Source of the DNA: Streptomyces cinnabarinus
GTDB taxonomy: Bacteria > Actinomycetota > Actinomycetes > Streptomycetales > Streptomycetaceae
Direction of reading: 5' to 3'
NCBI RefSeq assembly: GCF_027270315.1
Contig: NZ_CP114413.1
Span: 1,984,001-2,048,000, forward strand
DNA: 64,000 bases
Shown: piece after piece, positions 31,136 through 40,554 of the stretch
How positions within the stretch are numbered: the stretch's first letter is position 1
Layout of the letters: the number at the start of each line of letters is the position of its first letter
Program-made: the position numbers and the translations under genes
Notes under the pieces: generated by a model
Told to the model about the DNA's origin: nothing
Databases searched by the model: none
Seen by the model: only the letters and a program-made list of their open reading frames with translations

Positions 31136-32121
31136 GCGGTCCCGACATCTCCGTCGTGATCTGCGCCTACACCGAGGACCGCTGGGAGGACATCCTCGCG
31201 GCGGTCGCCTCGGTGCGGGCGCAGTCCCGCCCGGCCCTGGAGACACTGCTGGTCGTCGACCACAACGACCCGCTCCGGGAGCGCCTGGCCAAGGAGTACA
31301 AGGAGGCCGGGGACGTCCGGGTGCTCGCCAACGCGGGCCCCCGCGGACTGTCCGCCGGCCGGAACACCGGCATCGCCGCCTCCTACGGCGAGGTGATCGC
31401 CTTCCTCGACGACGACGCCGTGGCCGAGCGGGACTGGCTGCGGCACTTCGCCGAGGGCTACACCGACCCGCGGGTGATGGCGGTCGGCGGGCGCACCGAG
31501 CCCATCTGGGCCTCGGGCCGCCGTCCGGCCTGGTTCCCGGAGGAGTTCGACTGGGTGGTCGGCTGCACCTACCGCGGCCTGCCGCCGGGCCGGGTCCGGG
31601 TGCGCAACGTCCTCGGCGGCAACGCCTCCTTCCGGCGTACCGCGTTCGACGCGGCGGGCGGCTTCGCCACCGGCATCGGCCGCGACGGCGACCGGCTGCC
31701 CCTGGGCTGCGAGGAGACGGAGCTGTGCATCCGCCTCACCCGGGCCAGACCCGACGCGCTGCTGCTGATCGACGACCGTGCGGTGATCCACCACCGGGTG
31801 CCCGAGGCGCGTGAGCACTTCGGGTACTTCCGCACGCGCGCCTACGCCGAGGGCCTGTCCAAGGCGCTGGTGGCGCGGAGTGTCGGCGCGGACAAGGGAC
31901 TTGAGTCGGAGCGCCGGTACACCACCCGGGTCCTCCCGGCCGGGGTGGTCCGCGGGCTGCGGGACGCGGTGCTGGCCCGGCCGGGGGGCGCGGGCCGCGC
32001 GGGCGCGATCGTCGCCGGGGTGCTCACCGCGGCCGGTGGGTATGTGATCGGCAGCGTTCGGGCACGCAGGGGCGGCGCCACGTATGCGGTGGCGGCGATC
32101 GAGGGGGCGGAGGATGACTGA
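31132..32121 (+). CDS. Family 2 glycosyltransferase (GT2), second
   Basis: A 329-aa GT2 with ISVVICAYTEDRWEDILAAV, VDHNDPLRERL, GLSAGRNTGI and the metal motif FLDDDAVAER, then the acceptor-side ETELCIRLTRARPD and a C-terminal basic and hydrophobic tail. It starts at TTG 31132 (TTGA overlap with the preceding gene) with GGAGAGG 5-6 nt upstream; no ATG or GTG fits. The family resembles rhamnosyl- or mannosyltransferases of exopolysaccharide loci. Overlaps the deacetylase by 8 bp. Confidence 0.88.
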   Translation: MSGPDISVVICAYTEDRWEDILAAVASVRAQSRPALETLLVVDHNDPLRERLAKEYKEAGDVRVLANAGPRGLSAGRNTGIAASYGEVIAFLDDDAVAERDWLRHFAEGYTDPRVMAVGGRTEPIWASGRRPAWFPEEFDWVVGCTYRGLPPGRVRVRNVLGGNASFRRTAFDAAGGFATGIGRDGDRLPLGCEETELCIRLTRARPDALLLIDDRAVIHHRVPEAREHFGYFRTRAYAEGLSKALVARSVGADKGLESERRYTTRVLPAGVVRGLRDAVLARPGGAGRAGAIVAGVLTAAGGYVIGSVRARRGGATYAVAAIEGAEDD

Positions 32122-32932
32122 CCGGGCCGAGACGACCGACGTCGCCGTGCCGATCCTCATGTACCACGCGGTGTCGTCCGAGCCGAACGACGCCACCCGT
32201 GGGCTCTCGGTGTCGCCGGAGGCGTTCGCCGAGCAGATGGCGGTCATCGCCGGTCTGGGCCTCAGCCCGGTCGGCACGGCCGAGCTGGCGGCCCGCTGGC
32301 GGCACGGACGCCCGCTGCCCGCGCGGCCGGTGCTGGTGACCTTCGACGACGGCTATGAGGGCGTGCACCGGCACGCCCTGCCCGTGCTCGCCAAACACGG
32401 CTTCCCGGCCACGCTCTTCGTCTCCACCGGCTGGCTGCGCGGCCCGTACGACACCGGCGGGGCCCTGGACACCATGCTGGACTGGGACCAGGTCCGCGAA
32501 CTCGCCGCGGCCGGAGTGGAGATCGGCGGCCACAGCCACACCCACCCGCAGCTCGACCAGCTCCCGGACGACGCGCTGCGCCGGGAGCTGATCCTGTGCA
32601 AGGAGATCGTCTCGGACCAGCTCGGTACCGTCCCCGCCTCGTTCGCCTACCCGTACGGCTACTCCAGCCGCCGGGTCCGCGAGGCGGTGCGCGAGACGGG
32701 GTACGCCCAGGCGCTCGCCGTCGGCAACGGCCTCGCCCGCCGCCGGCAGGGCCCGTACGCGCTGCGCCGGGTCACCGTGCGCCGCAGTACCGGCGCCGAG
32801 GAGTTCCAGCGGCTGGTCGAGGGCCGCGCGATCACCCGTACGTTCGCCCGGGACCTCGCCCTCACCAAGGGCTACGCCATGGTCCGCAGAGCCCGACAGG
32901 TACGCCGGAAGGCCGGCCGAACCCGTGTCTGA
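32114..32932 (+). CDS. Polysaccharide deacetylase (NodB fold, CE4)
   Basis: A 272-aa protein with the CE4 metal-triad motifs: TFDDGYEGVHRHAL (motif 1, catalytic and metal Asp pair), HSHTHPQL (motif 2 His residues), and SFAYPYGYSSRRV (motif 3). It lacks a signal peptide, so it may work on cytoplasmic or lipid-linked sugars, or depend on a partner. ATG 32114 (MTDRAET) follows GGGGGCGGAGG. It overlaps both neighbours and is part of a tight operon. Probably removes N-acetyl groups from a GlcNAc-containing repeat unit. Confidence 0.92.
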   Translation: MTDRAETTDVAVPILMYHAVSSEPNDATRGLSVSPEAFAEQMAVIAGLGLSPVGTAELAARWRHGRPLPARPVLVTFDDGYEGVHRHALPVLAKHGFPATLFVSTGWLRGPYDTGGALDTMLDWDQVRELAAAGVEIGGHSHTHPQLDQLPDDALRRELILCKEIVSDQLGTVPASFAYPYGYSSRRVREAVRETGYAQALAVGNGLARRRQGPYALRRVTVRRSTGAEEFQRLVEGRAITRTFARDLALTKGYAMVRRARQVRRKAGRTRV

Positions 32933-35900
32933 CACGACGACCACGACCGAGGCCGCGCAGCCCGCCGCCCAGGCGCCCGAGCAGTCGGGGCGCGGCAGTC
33001 AGCTGTTCCGCAACGCCTACGCCCTGATGCTCAACACCGGTATCTCCGCGGTGCTCGGTCTCGGTTTCTGGCTGGCCGCGGCCCGCTACTACTCCGAGTC
33101 GGCCGTCGGCCAGGGCTCCGCCGCCATCGCCGCGATGAAGTTCCTCGCGGGGCTGACCGCGGTGGCCCTGACCGGCGCGCTGGCGCGGTTCATCCCGATC
33201 GCGGGCCGCGCCACCGGGCGGCTGATCTTCCGTACGTACGCGGGCAGTTCGGTGATCGTGGCGCTGGCGGCGGGGGTCTTCCTGCTGACGCTGGACGTGT
33301 GGGGGCCGTCGTACCGCTTCCTGGACACGCCGGTGGCCGGGGTCGGTTTCGTGGTCGCCGTCGTCGCGTGGAATCTGCTGACGCTCCAGGACGGGGTGCT
33401 GACCGGGCTGCGCAGCGCGCTGTGGGTGCCGGTCGGCAACACCGCGTTCTCGGCGGTGAAGCTGGGCCTGCTGGTGGCGTTCGCGGCGGCGGTCCCGACC
33501 ACCGGGGTGTTCGTCTCCTGGGTCGCGGCCATCGCGATCTCGGTGCTGCCGCTCGGCTGGCTGGTGTTCCGGCGGCTGGTGCCACGGCATGTGAAGTCGA
33601 CCGCGGAGCACACGAAACAGCCGTCCCTGAAGGAGATCGGCAAGTTCCTCGCGGGCGACTACACCGGCTCGCTGTTCTCGCTCGCCGTGGTCTACCTGAT
33701 CCCCGTGATCGTGGCCGCGCAGGTCAGCTCCGAGGACAACGCCTACTTCTACATCACCGCCACCATAGGCGGCACGGTCAACCTCCTCGCCATCAACATG
33801 GGCGCCTCGCTCACCGTGGAGGGCTCGCACGACCCGAGCCGACTCGCCGCCAACACCCGGGCCGCGTTGAAGCGGATGGCGAAAATCATGGTCCCGGTCG
33901 CGGCGGTCCTGTTCTTCGGGGCGCCGTGGATCCTCGGTGTGTTCGGCGCGGGCTACGCGGACGCGGCCACCCCGCTGCTGCGCTGGTTCGCGGTCGGCGG
34001 GCTGCTGCGGGTCGTGATGGAGACCTACTTCGCGGTGCTGCGGGCGCAGAGCCGCACCGCCGGACTGGCCTGGCTCCAGGGCCTGTTGTGCGCGCTGGTG
34101 CTGGGTCTGACGCTGGCGCTCCTGCCGCGGATGGGGCTGACCGGCGCGGGTGTCGCCGAGATCGTCTCGCTCGCGGTGATCGTGGCGATCGCCGCGCCCA
34201 AGCTGTACCGGACGGTGCTGACCGCGCCGCCCGAGGTCCCCGCGGGCGCGGCGCCCGACGGTGACCTCGCGGACCTGGGGACGAAGGAGGGGACGACCGC
34301 GCGCAGGCCCGCCTGGGCGCTGGACTCCGACACCCTCGGCCTCGGCATCCATGTCGACTTCGACCACCTGGAACGCCGGCCCGACGTCCGGCCGGGCCCC
34401 GGCACCCCGCCGACCGGACTGCCCGCGGTGCGGCGGCCCACGTGGGCCGTGGGACTCCCGGTCGAGAAGCGCGAGCCGGAGGTGGACGCACCGTTCGAGG
34501 CGGAGGAGAAGGCGGTCGTACCGGACGTTCCGGAGGCGGTACGGGAGGAGGAGCCGCGCGAGCCCGAGGAGGAGCCCGTGGCGGCGGGGCTGCTGCCGAC
34601 CCGGCTCGGCGTGGTCCTCGGCTGTCTGCTGACCGCCGCGCTGCTGCTGTACTGGGTGCCCGCGCTCCGGCTCGGCGAGGCCGATCTGGACGAGATGGGC
34701 GGGCTCGGGCTGATCTCGGTGCTGCCCATGTCCACGCTGATCGGCGCCGGGCTGCTGGTCACCGTGTTCGCCTCGCTGCTCTGGCTGGGCCGCGAGCACC
34801 GGGCGCTGCTGCTGGTGACGCTGCTGGCGACCGTGGTCTCGCTGCACGCCCTGCCCGCGCTGATCGAGACCGAGCCGCGGTTCGCCACGGCCTGGCAGCA
34901 TCTGGGCTTCCTGGACCACATCGACCGCACCGGGTCCGCCGTACCGGACCTGGACGCGCGCTGGAGCTGGCCGGGTTTCTTCGCGGTGGCCGCGTTCGTG
35001 GCGCAGGCGTGCGGGATCTCGGATCTGACCGAGGTCATCCGCTGGTGGCCGCTGACGATGCAACTGCTGTACCTGGTCCCGATGTTCCTGCTGACCCGTT
35101 CGATGCGGGCGAGCTGGCGGGCCCGCTGGACCGGGATCTGGGTGTTCGTGCTCAGCGGCTGGGTCGGGCAGGACTACTTCTCGCCGCAGGGCTTCACCTA
35201 TCTCCTCTATCTGGTGTTCGCGGCGATCCTGCTGGTCTGGTTCCGGGCGCCGCGGGTGATCTGGACGAGGGTGCGGCCGGGCGAGCTGGAGGTGGAGCCG
35301 ACGAACCGGCGGCAGCGGGCGGTGCTGCTGCTGGTCGTGATCGGGCTGTTCGCGGCCAGCGTCCCGGCCCACCAGCTCACTCCGTTCGTGATGCTGGGCG
35401 TGCTGGCGGGGCTCGTGCTCGTCGGCCGCAGCGAACTGCGCGGGCTGCCCATCCTGTTCGGGGTGCTGGTGATCTCCTGGATCGGCTTCATGGCGGAGCC
35501 GTACTGGTCCGGGCACTTCGACGAGCTGTTCGGCGGTGTCGGCGGCGTCGGCTCCAATGTCTCCTCGTCGGTCTCCGGCCGGATCGAGGGCGGCAGCTCC
35601 ACCCACAAGCTGGTGCTGTACACCCGGGTGCTGCTGGCCGGCGGGGTGATGGCGATGGCCTGCTGGGGCTGGTGGCGCCGCCGCGATCACCAGTACCGCG
35701 AACGCTCCCTGCTGGTCCTCACCTTCGTCCCGTTCCTCGGCTTCGGCATGCAGAGCTACGGCGGCGAGATGGCGCTGCGCGTCTTCATGTTCGCGCTGCC
35801 GGGCGCGGCTCTGCTGGCCGGGCTCGCGCTGTTCCCGCGTACCGGCGTCACCGCGAAGGAGCGCGACAAGGACCGGGTGAGCCTCGCTCCGCTGGCCGCG

Positions 35901-36605
35901 TTCCTGGCGGGCCTGGTCCTCATGGGCGGCTTCCTGGTGACCCGTTGGGGCAATGAGCCGTTCGAGCGGGTCAGGCCGGGCGAGGTCGCGGCCATGGAGT
36001 ACGTCTACGCCCATGACGATCCGAGTCTGCGGCTGCTGTGGCTGAGCAACGACACGGTCAACGTCGTGACGCCGTCGATGCCGTGGGGCGCGCGGGACAT
36101 GGAGAAGGTGGAGTATCTGCCGACACTGGCGCCGGTCGATCCGGTGCTGGTGTCAGGCCTGGTCAAGGCGCTCAAGGACGCGGGTCCGAACTCGTATCTG
36201 ATGATCAACCGCAGTCAGGTCACCTATCTGCGGCTCGATGTCGGCTACTCGGACAGCTGGGAGCCGCGGCTGATCCAGAACCTGGACCGGCGCCAGGAGC
36301 TGAAGAAGGTCTTCGTCAACGAGGACGTGACGATGTACGCGCTGCGCAAGCAGCCCGCCGGCGAGGTCCCGAAGGCCGATCCCGGGCCGATCGGGCCGCA
36401 GGTGACCTGGACGCCGTGGTCGGTGGTCGGGGCGCTGGCGGCGCTCGCGCTGATCGTGCTGCTGACGGCGCGCGAGGTGGTGCGGGTCGCGGTCCGGCCG
36501 AGCGTGCGCCAACTGCGGTGGCTTCAGAGCACGTTCTGGTTCTCGCTGCCGTTGCTGGCGGTGCTGCTGGCGTCGCTGGTGCAGCGGTTCCTGACGATCG
36601 AGTAG
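32925..36605 (+). CDS. Flippase-like/large membrane glycan protein fusion
   Basis: A 1226-aa polytopic protein. Residues 15-430 look like a MATE/Wzx-type polysaccharide flippase (LFRNAYALMLNTGISAVLGL, GSAAIAAMKFLAGLTAV, LRWFAVGGLLRVVMETYF). Residues 431-555 form a Pro/Glu/Asp-rich cytoplasmic linker. Residues 556-1226 are a second membrane module of about 12 helices with WVGQDYFSPQGFTYLLYLV and an extracellular loop ending MYALRKQP, resembling large membrane glycosyltransferases or polymerases. GTG 32925 overlaps the deacetylase by 8 bp. Likely translocates and then polymerises or transfers the glycan. The C-terminal family is unassigned. Confidence 0.82.
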   Translation: MSDTTTTTEAAQPAAQAPEQSGRGSQLFRNAYALMLNTGISAVLGLGFWLAAARYYSESAVGQGSAAIAAMKFLAGLTAVALTGALARFIPIAGRATGRLIFRTYAGSSVIVALAAGVFLLTLDVWGPSYRFLDTPVAGVGFVVAVVAWNLLTLQDGVLTGLRSALWVPVGNTAFSAVKLGLLVAFAAAVPTTGVFVSWVAAIAISVLPLGWLVFRRLVPRHVKSTAEHTKQPSLKEIGKFLAGDYTGSLFSLAVVYLIPVIVAAQVSSEDNAYFYITATIGGTVNLLAINMGASLTVEGSHDPSRLAANTRAALKRMAKIMVPVAAVLFFGAPWILGVFGAGYADAATPLLRWFAVGGLLRVVMETYFAVLRAQSRTAGLAWLQGLLCALVLGLTLALLPRMGLTGAGVAEIVSLAVIVAIAAPKLYRTVLTAPPEVPAGAAPDGDLADLGTKEGTTARRPAWALDSDTLGLGIHVDFDHLERRPDVRPGPGTPPTGLPAVRRPTWAVGLPVEKREPEVDAPFEAEEKAVVPDVPEAVREEEPREPEEEPVAAGLLPTRLGVVLGCLLTAALLLYWVPALRLGEADLDEMGGLGLISVLPMSTLIGAGLLVTVFASLLWLGREHRALLLVTLLATVVSLHALPALIETEPRFATAWQHLGFLDHIDRTGSAVPDLDARWSWPGFFAVAAFVAQACGISDLTEVIRWWPLTMQLLYLVPMFLLTRSMRASWRARWTGIWVFVLSGWVGQDYFSPQGFTYLLYLVFAAILLVWFRAPRVIWTRVRPGELEVEPTNRRQRAVLLLVVIGLFAASVPAHQLTPFVMLGVLAGLVLVGRSELRGLPILFGVLVISWIGFMAEPYWSGHFDELFGGVGGVGSNVSSSVSGRIEGGSSTHKLVLYTRVLLAGGVMAMACWGWWRRRDHQYRERSLLVLTFVPFLGFGMQSYGGEMALRVFMFALPGAALLAGLALFPRTGVTAKERDKDRVSLAPLAAFLAGLVLMGGFLVTRWGNEPFERVRPGEVAAMEYVYAHDDPSLRLLWLSNDTVNVVTPSMPWGARDMEKVEYLPTLAPVDPVLVSGLVKALKDAGPNSYLMINRSQVTYLRLDVGYSDSWEPRLIQNLDRRQELKKVFVNEDVTMYALRKQPAGEVPKADPGPIGPQVTWTPWSVVGALAALALIVLLTAREVVRVAVRPSVRQLRWLQSTFWFSLPLLAVLLASLVQRFLTIE

Positions 36606-36618
36606 GCCTGTTCGAGGC

Positions 36619-38040
36619 TCAGGTGGCTCCTCGGCCGAGCCATCTGACCTCGTAGGCCTGCAACTTGATCTTCTTGTCGTCGACGGTCGCCTCCGTGGAC
36701 CGGTCGAGGGTGTTCACCACCAGGGCGGTCCGGTCCGTCGCCAGCACCCGCACCTGGGGCGCGGCGGTCAGGTCCCGGTACTCGGTGCCCGGCGGGAACT
36801 CGGCCGTGAACCGGGCCAGCAGGTCGTACATGGGCAGTTTCCGCCCGCCGTCGGCGCCGCTGGTGGGCGTCCACAGGCAGCCCGGGCACTCGGTGCCCTT
36901 CTCGGCCTCCGGGTTCCAGTAGAAGCCGGATCCCGCGCCGCCCTTGGCCATGGCGATCAGTCCGGCGGCGTGCACGGCGGTCCGGCGGGTCTCCGACCAG
37001 CCGTGCCGGTTGTCGTCGCCGTCGGCGGGCTCGACGTAGTACTCGGCCCACCACAGGGGCAGTTCGTCACCGGTCTGCCGGCGCACCCACTCGCCGACGG
37101 CGGTGAACTTGTCGGTCGCCGCGAACTCGTCGGGGAGCAGTTCGTCGTCCCGGGTGTAGCTGGAGCCGTCGACGACGACGAAGTCCGCGCCCGCCTTGTG
37201 CTGGTTCCAGTAGGAGAACGCGTCCAGCACCCGCCGGTCCATCGCGCCCCAACGGCCCTTGAGGCTCGGGGAGGCGTGCTCCTCGCGCGGATCGAGGCTG
37301 TCCATCACCAGATACGGGCCGCCGACCATGATCTCGGGGTTGACCTTCTTCAGCGCCCGGTAGACCCGGTTGTACAGCTGGGTGTACCCCTCATGGTCCC
37401 AGCGGGCCTCGGCGTCGTTCCAGAAGCCCTTGAACTCGTTCCACACGATGAAGTGCCGTACGTCCGGATAGCGTTTGGCGACCGTCGCCGCGAGCGCCGC
37501 GAAGTCGTCGAAGTGCTCGGGGTCCGGGGCGGTCTCCAGAGCCGCCTGGCTCCAGTCGGTGTTGTCGACCCCGGCCTCGCCGCCCTTCATCCAGTCCGGG
37601 GCGCAGCACAGGGTGACGACCGGGGTGCCGCCCGAGGCGCGGACGAAGTCGATCCGGCGGTCCATGGCCTCGAAGTCGTAACGCCCCCGCACCGGCTCGG
37701 GGTTGTCGGCGCCCCAGCCCATGATGTGCTGGATCTGCGGCAGCCCGCCGCTGTCGGCGATGCGCTCCTCGACCCGCTTCGTCGCGGCCGCGCTGCCCTC
37801 GTCGGCGCTGAACTGGGTATGGGTGAACCCCCAGCCCACCTCGGGTTTCGCCGCGCCGGTCGTGGGGGCCGGGGTGCCGTGCACCTTGTCGCCGTCGCGT
37901 GAGGTGCCCTCGGTGCTCGCGCCGTTGCCGGGCAGCGTGTTGAGCAGGGTCACCACCAGGGCCAGAGCGGCCACGCCCACACCGAGCAGCGCGGTGAGCC
38001 GCCACCGCCGTGCCCCCGAATTCCACCCATGTCGTCCCAT
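36619..38040 (-). CDS. GH39-like glycoside hydrolase, membrane-anchored
   Basis: A 473-aa enzyme with an N-terminal anchor (LTALLGVGVAALALVVTLLN), a low-complexity spacer, then a TIM-barrel. Acid/base Glu is at about residue 200 in IVWNEFKGFW and the nucleophile Glu at about 331 in LWWAEYYV, the spacing expected for clan GH-A. The family fits GH39 (xylosidase/iduronidase-like) best, not certainly. It faces the glycan operon and ends 14 bp from it, so it is likely a trimming or turnover enzyme for the same polymer. No ribosome site; TACCGT ends 8 nt before ATG, so probably leaderless. Confidence 0.85.
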   Translation of the reverse strand: MGRHGWNSGARRWRLTALLGVGVAALALVVTLLNTLPGNGASTEGTSRDGDKVHGTPAPTTGAAKPEVGWGFTHTQFSADEGSAAATKRVEERIADSGGLPQIQHIMGWGADNPEPVRGRYDFEAMDRRIDFVRASGGTPVVTLCCAPDWMKGGEAGVDNTDWSQAALETAPDPEHFDDFAALAATVAKRYPDVRHFIVWNEFKGFWNDAEARWDHEGYTQLYNRVYRALKKVNPEIMVGGPYLVMDSLDPREEHASPSLKGRWGAMDRRVLDAFSYWNQHKAGADFVVVDGSSYTRDDELLPDEFAATDKFTAVGEWVRRQTGDELPLWWAEYYVEPADGDDNRHGWSETRRTAVHAAGLIAMAKGGAGSGFYWNPEAEKGTECPGCLWTPTSGADGGRKLPMYDLLARFTAEFPPGTEYRDLTAAPQVRVLATDRTALVVNTLDRSTEATVDDKKIKLQAYEVRWLGRGAT

Positions 38041-38195
38041 CGAGGGCAACGGTAACCGGGGTGACGGGCACGGGGGCAGGTTTCTGCGGTGAACAGTCCC
38101 GTCTCGTTCCCGGTGAACGGTCCCTCTCGTTCCCGGGGCACGACCTACGGGGGAAATCCAGTGCGCGGCGGGCCTTCGTGCCGGATCATGGCGAC

Positions 38196-39290
38196 ATGTC
38201 TGCGAACCCACACGACGCTCTGCCGATCCGGCTCAACGTCGACGACAGCGACTCCCCGTCCGACGTCGTCGACGCGCTGTTCCTCGGCCGCTTCGCGACG
38301 GGCGAGCAGCCTTACTCGCACGCGGCGAACATCGACCGGGTACGCTCCGGCGCCACCCTGCTGCCGCCGGGCGCGCGGGTGCTGCGCGTCGCCCGCGACG
38401 ACGACCGCAGCGCGACGCTGGCGGAGGGCGACGGCTGGACCGTGCTGATCTCCCGCTGGAACCGCGGCGCCGACGTCACGGTCACCGCGACCACCGCGGA
38501 ACTGGCGAAGAAGGTCCTCGACCAGGCCACCGACGGCGCGGCGGACGAACCCGAGCCACAGCCGGAGAACGTGACCATGGGCTTCTGGTACGTCTCCCCC
38601 AGGCGCGGCCCGCACCGCACCACCCGCCAGATCTCCGCGGGCACCTGGGAGGAGGTACGGGCCAACTACACCGCGCCGGTGGCGGACGCGATGGACGGCC
38701 TGATGAAGACGACCCCCGAGGACATCGCGGGCCGCCTCCTCCTGCTGCACGGCCCGCCGGGCACCGGCAAGACCTCCGCGCTGCGCACCCTCGCCCGCTC
38801 CTGGCGGGACTGGTGCCAGGTGGACTGCGTCCTGGACCCCGAGCGGCTCTTCTCCGACGTGGGCTATCTGATGGACATCGCGATCGGCGAGGACGACTCG
38901 TCCGGCAAGGGCCGCTGGCGGCTGCTGCTCCTGGAGGACTGCGACGAGCTGATCCGCGGCGAGGCCAAGCACACCGCGGGGCAGGCGCTGTCCCGGCTGC
39001 TGAACCTCACCGACGGACTGCTGGGCCAGGGCCGCAACGTCCTGGTCGGCGTCACCACCAACGAGGACCTGGAGCGCCTGCACCCGGCCGTGGTCCGCCC
39101 CGGCCGCTGTCTGGCTCGCATCGAGGTTGGCCCGCTGACCAGGTCGGAAGCGGTGGGCTGGCTGGGCGCGGAGGAGGGTGTGGGCCGCGAGGGCGCCACG
39201 CTGGCGGAGCTGTACGCACTGCGCCGGGGCACGTCCCCGACGTCGCTGCCGGAGCCGCGGGGCGGGGCGGACGCGGGGCTGTACCTGTAG
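38196..39290 (+). CDS. AAA family ATPase (DUF5925-like N-terminal region)
   Basis: A 364-aa protein. An N-terminal domain of about 165 residues (LPIRLNVDDSDSPSDVVDAL, WTVLISRWNRGADVTVTA) precedes an AAA core with Walker A GPPGTGKTSALRTL, Walker B LLLLEDCDEL, a sensor-like NVLVGVTTNEDLERLHPAVV and the arginine finger RPGRCLARIE. I recall this architecture as DUF5925 in streptomycetes. ATG 38196 lacks a ribosome site; GATCAT ends 6 nt upstream. Probably a remodelling ATPase; substrate unknown. Genes on both sides do not explain it. Confidence 0.85.
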   Translation: MSANPHDALPIRLNVDDSDSPSDVVDALFLGRFATGEQPYSHAANIDRVRSGATLLPPGARVLRVARDDDRSATLAEGDGWTVLISRWNRGADVTVTATTAELAKKVLDQATDGAADEPEPQPENVTMGFWYVSPRRGPHRTTRQISAGTWEEVRANYTAPVADAMDGLMKTTPEDIAGRLLLLHGPPGTGKTSALRTLARSWRDWCQVDCVLDPERLFSDVGYLMDIAIGEDDSSGKGRWRLLLLEDCDELIRGEAKHTAGQALSRLLNLTDGLLGQGRNVLVGVTTNEDLERLHPAVVRPGRCLARIEVGPLTRSEAVGWLGAEEGVGREGATLAELYALRRGTSPTSLPEPRGGADAGLYL

Positions 39291-39305
39291 TGCTTTGATG
39301 GTCCT

Positions 39306-40076
39306 ATGCCCCTGTTCATCGGCACCTCGGGGTGGCAGTACAAGGACTGGCGGGAGGTCCTGTACCCCTCCGGGTGCCCGATGCGCCTGTGGCTGGAGGA
39401 GTACGCGGCTCACTTCGCGACGGTAGAGCTCAACAACGCCTTCTACCGGCTGCCGACGCGGGAGAACTTCGAGGCGTGGCGGGAGCGGGTACCCGGGGAC
39501 TTCGTGATCGCGGTGAAGGCGAGCCGCTACCTGACCCACATCAAGCGCCTGCGGGACCCCGGGGAACCGGTGACCCGCCTCATGACCCACGCCCAGGGCC
39601 TCGGCCGCCACCTGGGCCCGGTCCTCCTCCAGCTCCCCCCGACCCTGCACGCCGACGCCGCTCTCCTGGACGCGTGCCTGGCCTGCTTCCCGTCCGGCAC
39701 ACGGGTGGCGGTGGAGCCGCGCCACGACTCGTGGTGGACACGGACGGTCCAGGAGGTCCTGCGGTCCCACGGCGCGGCCCTGTGCTGGGCGGACATCGCG
39801 TCCCGCCCGGCGACCCCGTTGTGGCGCACGGCGGACTGGGGCTACGTCCGCTTCCACGAGGGCGCGGCCCGGCCCTGGCCGCGCTACGGCCGACAGTCCC
39901 TGTCGACGTGGGCGACCCGCATCGCGCAGACATGGCCGTCCGGCCGGGATGTGTACGCGTACTTCAACAACGACCCGGGCGGCGCGGCGGTGAGGGACGC
40001 GACGGAGTTCGCACGGGTGGCGACGAAGGCGGGGCTGACGGTGACGAGAACACCCGACCGGGTTCCGACCTCCTAG
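39306..40076 (+). CDS. DUF72 family protein
   Basis: A 256-aa protein with the DUF72 TIM-barrel-like signature: IGTSGWQYKDWREVLYP, VELNNAFYRLPT, VKASRYLTHIKRL, LGPVLLQLPPT, and the C-terminal DVYAYFNNDPGGAAVRDA. Length is normal for the family. Biochemical function is undetermined despite wide occurrence. It follows the AAA ATPase gene by 15 bp and may be co-transcribed. TTTGAT ends 6 nt before ATG and there is no ribosome site. Confidence 0.92.
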   Translation: MPLFIGTSGWQYKDWREVLYPSGCPMRLWLEEYAAHFATVELNNAFYRLPTRENFEAWRERVPGDFVIAVKASRYLTHIKRLRDPGEPVTRLMTHAQGLGRHLGPVLLQLPPTLHADAALLDACLACFPSGTRVAVEPRHDSWWTRTVQEVLRSHGAALCWADIASRPATPLWRTADWGYVRFHEGAARPWPRYGRQSLSTWATRIAQTWPSGRDVYAYFNNDPGGAAVRDATEFARVATKAGLTVTRTPDRVPTS

Positions 40077-40111
40077 CCGGTCAACTTCCTTCCGCCGGCG
40101 CCGAACTGCCC

Positions 40112-40483
40112 TCACTCGTCCTCGTACGCCGCCCGCAGAGCATCCCGTACGGCGGCCAGGGCGTCCGCCTCGCCCAACCCGAGCCGCTGCACCCGCTCCG
40201 CGTACGCCTGCGCCGCGGCCGCCGCTTCCCGTTCCGCGGCGGAGCCCGCGGCGGCGACGAACGTGCCGTTGCGCCCCCGGGTCTCGATCACCCCGTCCGT
40301 CTCCAGCGCCCGGTACGCCTTGGCGACCGTGTTCGCGGCGAGCCCGAGCGACTCGGCGAGCCCGCGCACCGTCGGCAGCCGGTACCCCACCGGCAGCACC
40401 CCGGCGCGGGCCTGCTCGGAGATCTGCGCCCGCACCTGCTCGTACGGCGCCGCGCTGTCATCGATGTGGATCTTCAAGGTCAC
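40112..40483 (-). CDS. GntR family regulator, YtrA subfamily
   Basis: A 123-aa short GntR protein. The winged helix fills most of it (SAAPYEQVRAQISEQARAG, LPTVRGLAESLGLAANTVAK, YRALETDGVIETRGRNGTFV), followed by a 40-residue helical dimer arm, as in YtrA proteins, which lack a ligand domain. GTG 40481-40483 gives MTLKIHIDDS; GACAAT ends 6 nt before it and there is no ribosome site. YtrA members usually control ABC transporter genes; none is adjacent. Divergent from the tandem GNAT gene. Confidence 0.9.
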   Translation of the reverse strand: MTLKIHIDDSAAPYEQVRAQISEQARAGVLPVGYRLPTVRGLAESLGLAANTVAKAYRALETDGVIETRGRNGTFVAAAGSAAEREAAAAAQAYAERVQRLGLGEADALAAVRDALRAAYEDE

Positions 40484-40554
40484 GGACCGATTGTCCCGTA
40501 CCCGCGGGAAAATGAGAGGCACGGGGACACGGCCCGCCCGTAACGTGCGGCCAT

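Noticed and set aside
32862..36014. 1050-codon minus-strand frame across the polysaccharide fusion gene
   Set aside because: Antisense shadow rich in Gln/His/Arg with no recognizable motif; the plus strand has a continuous membrane protein.
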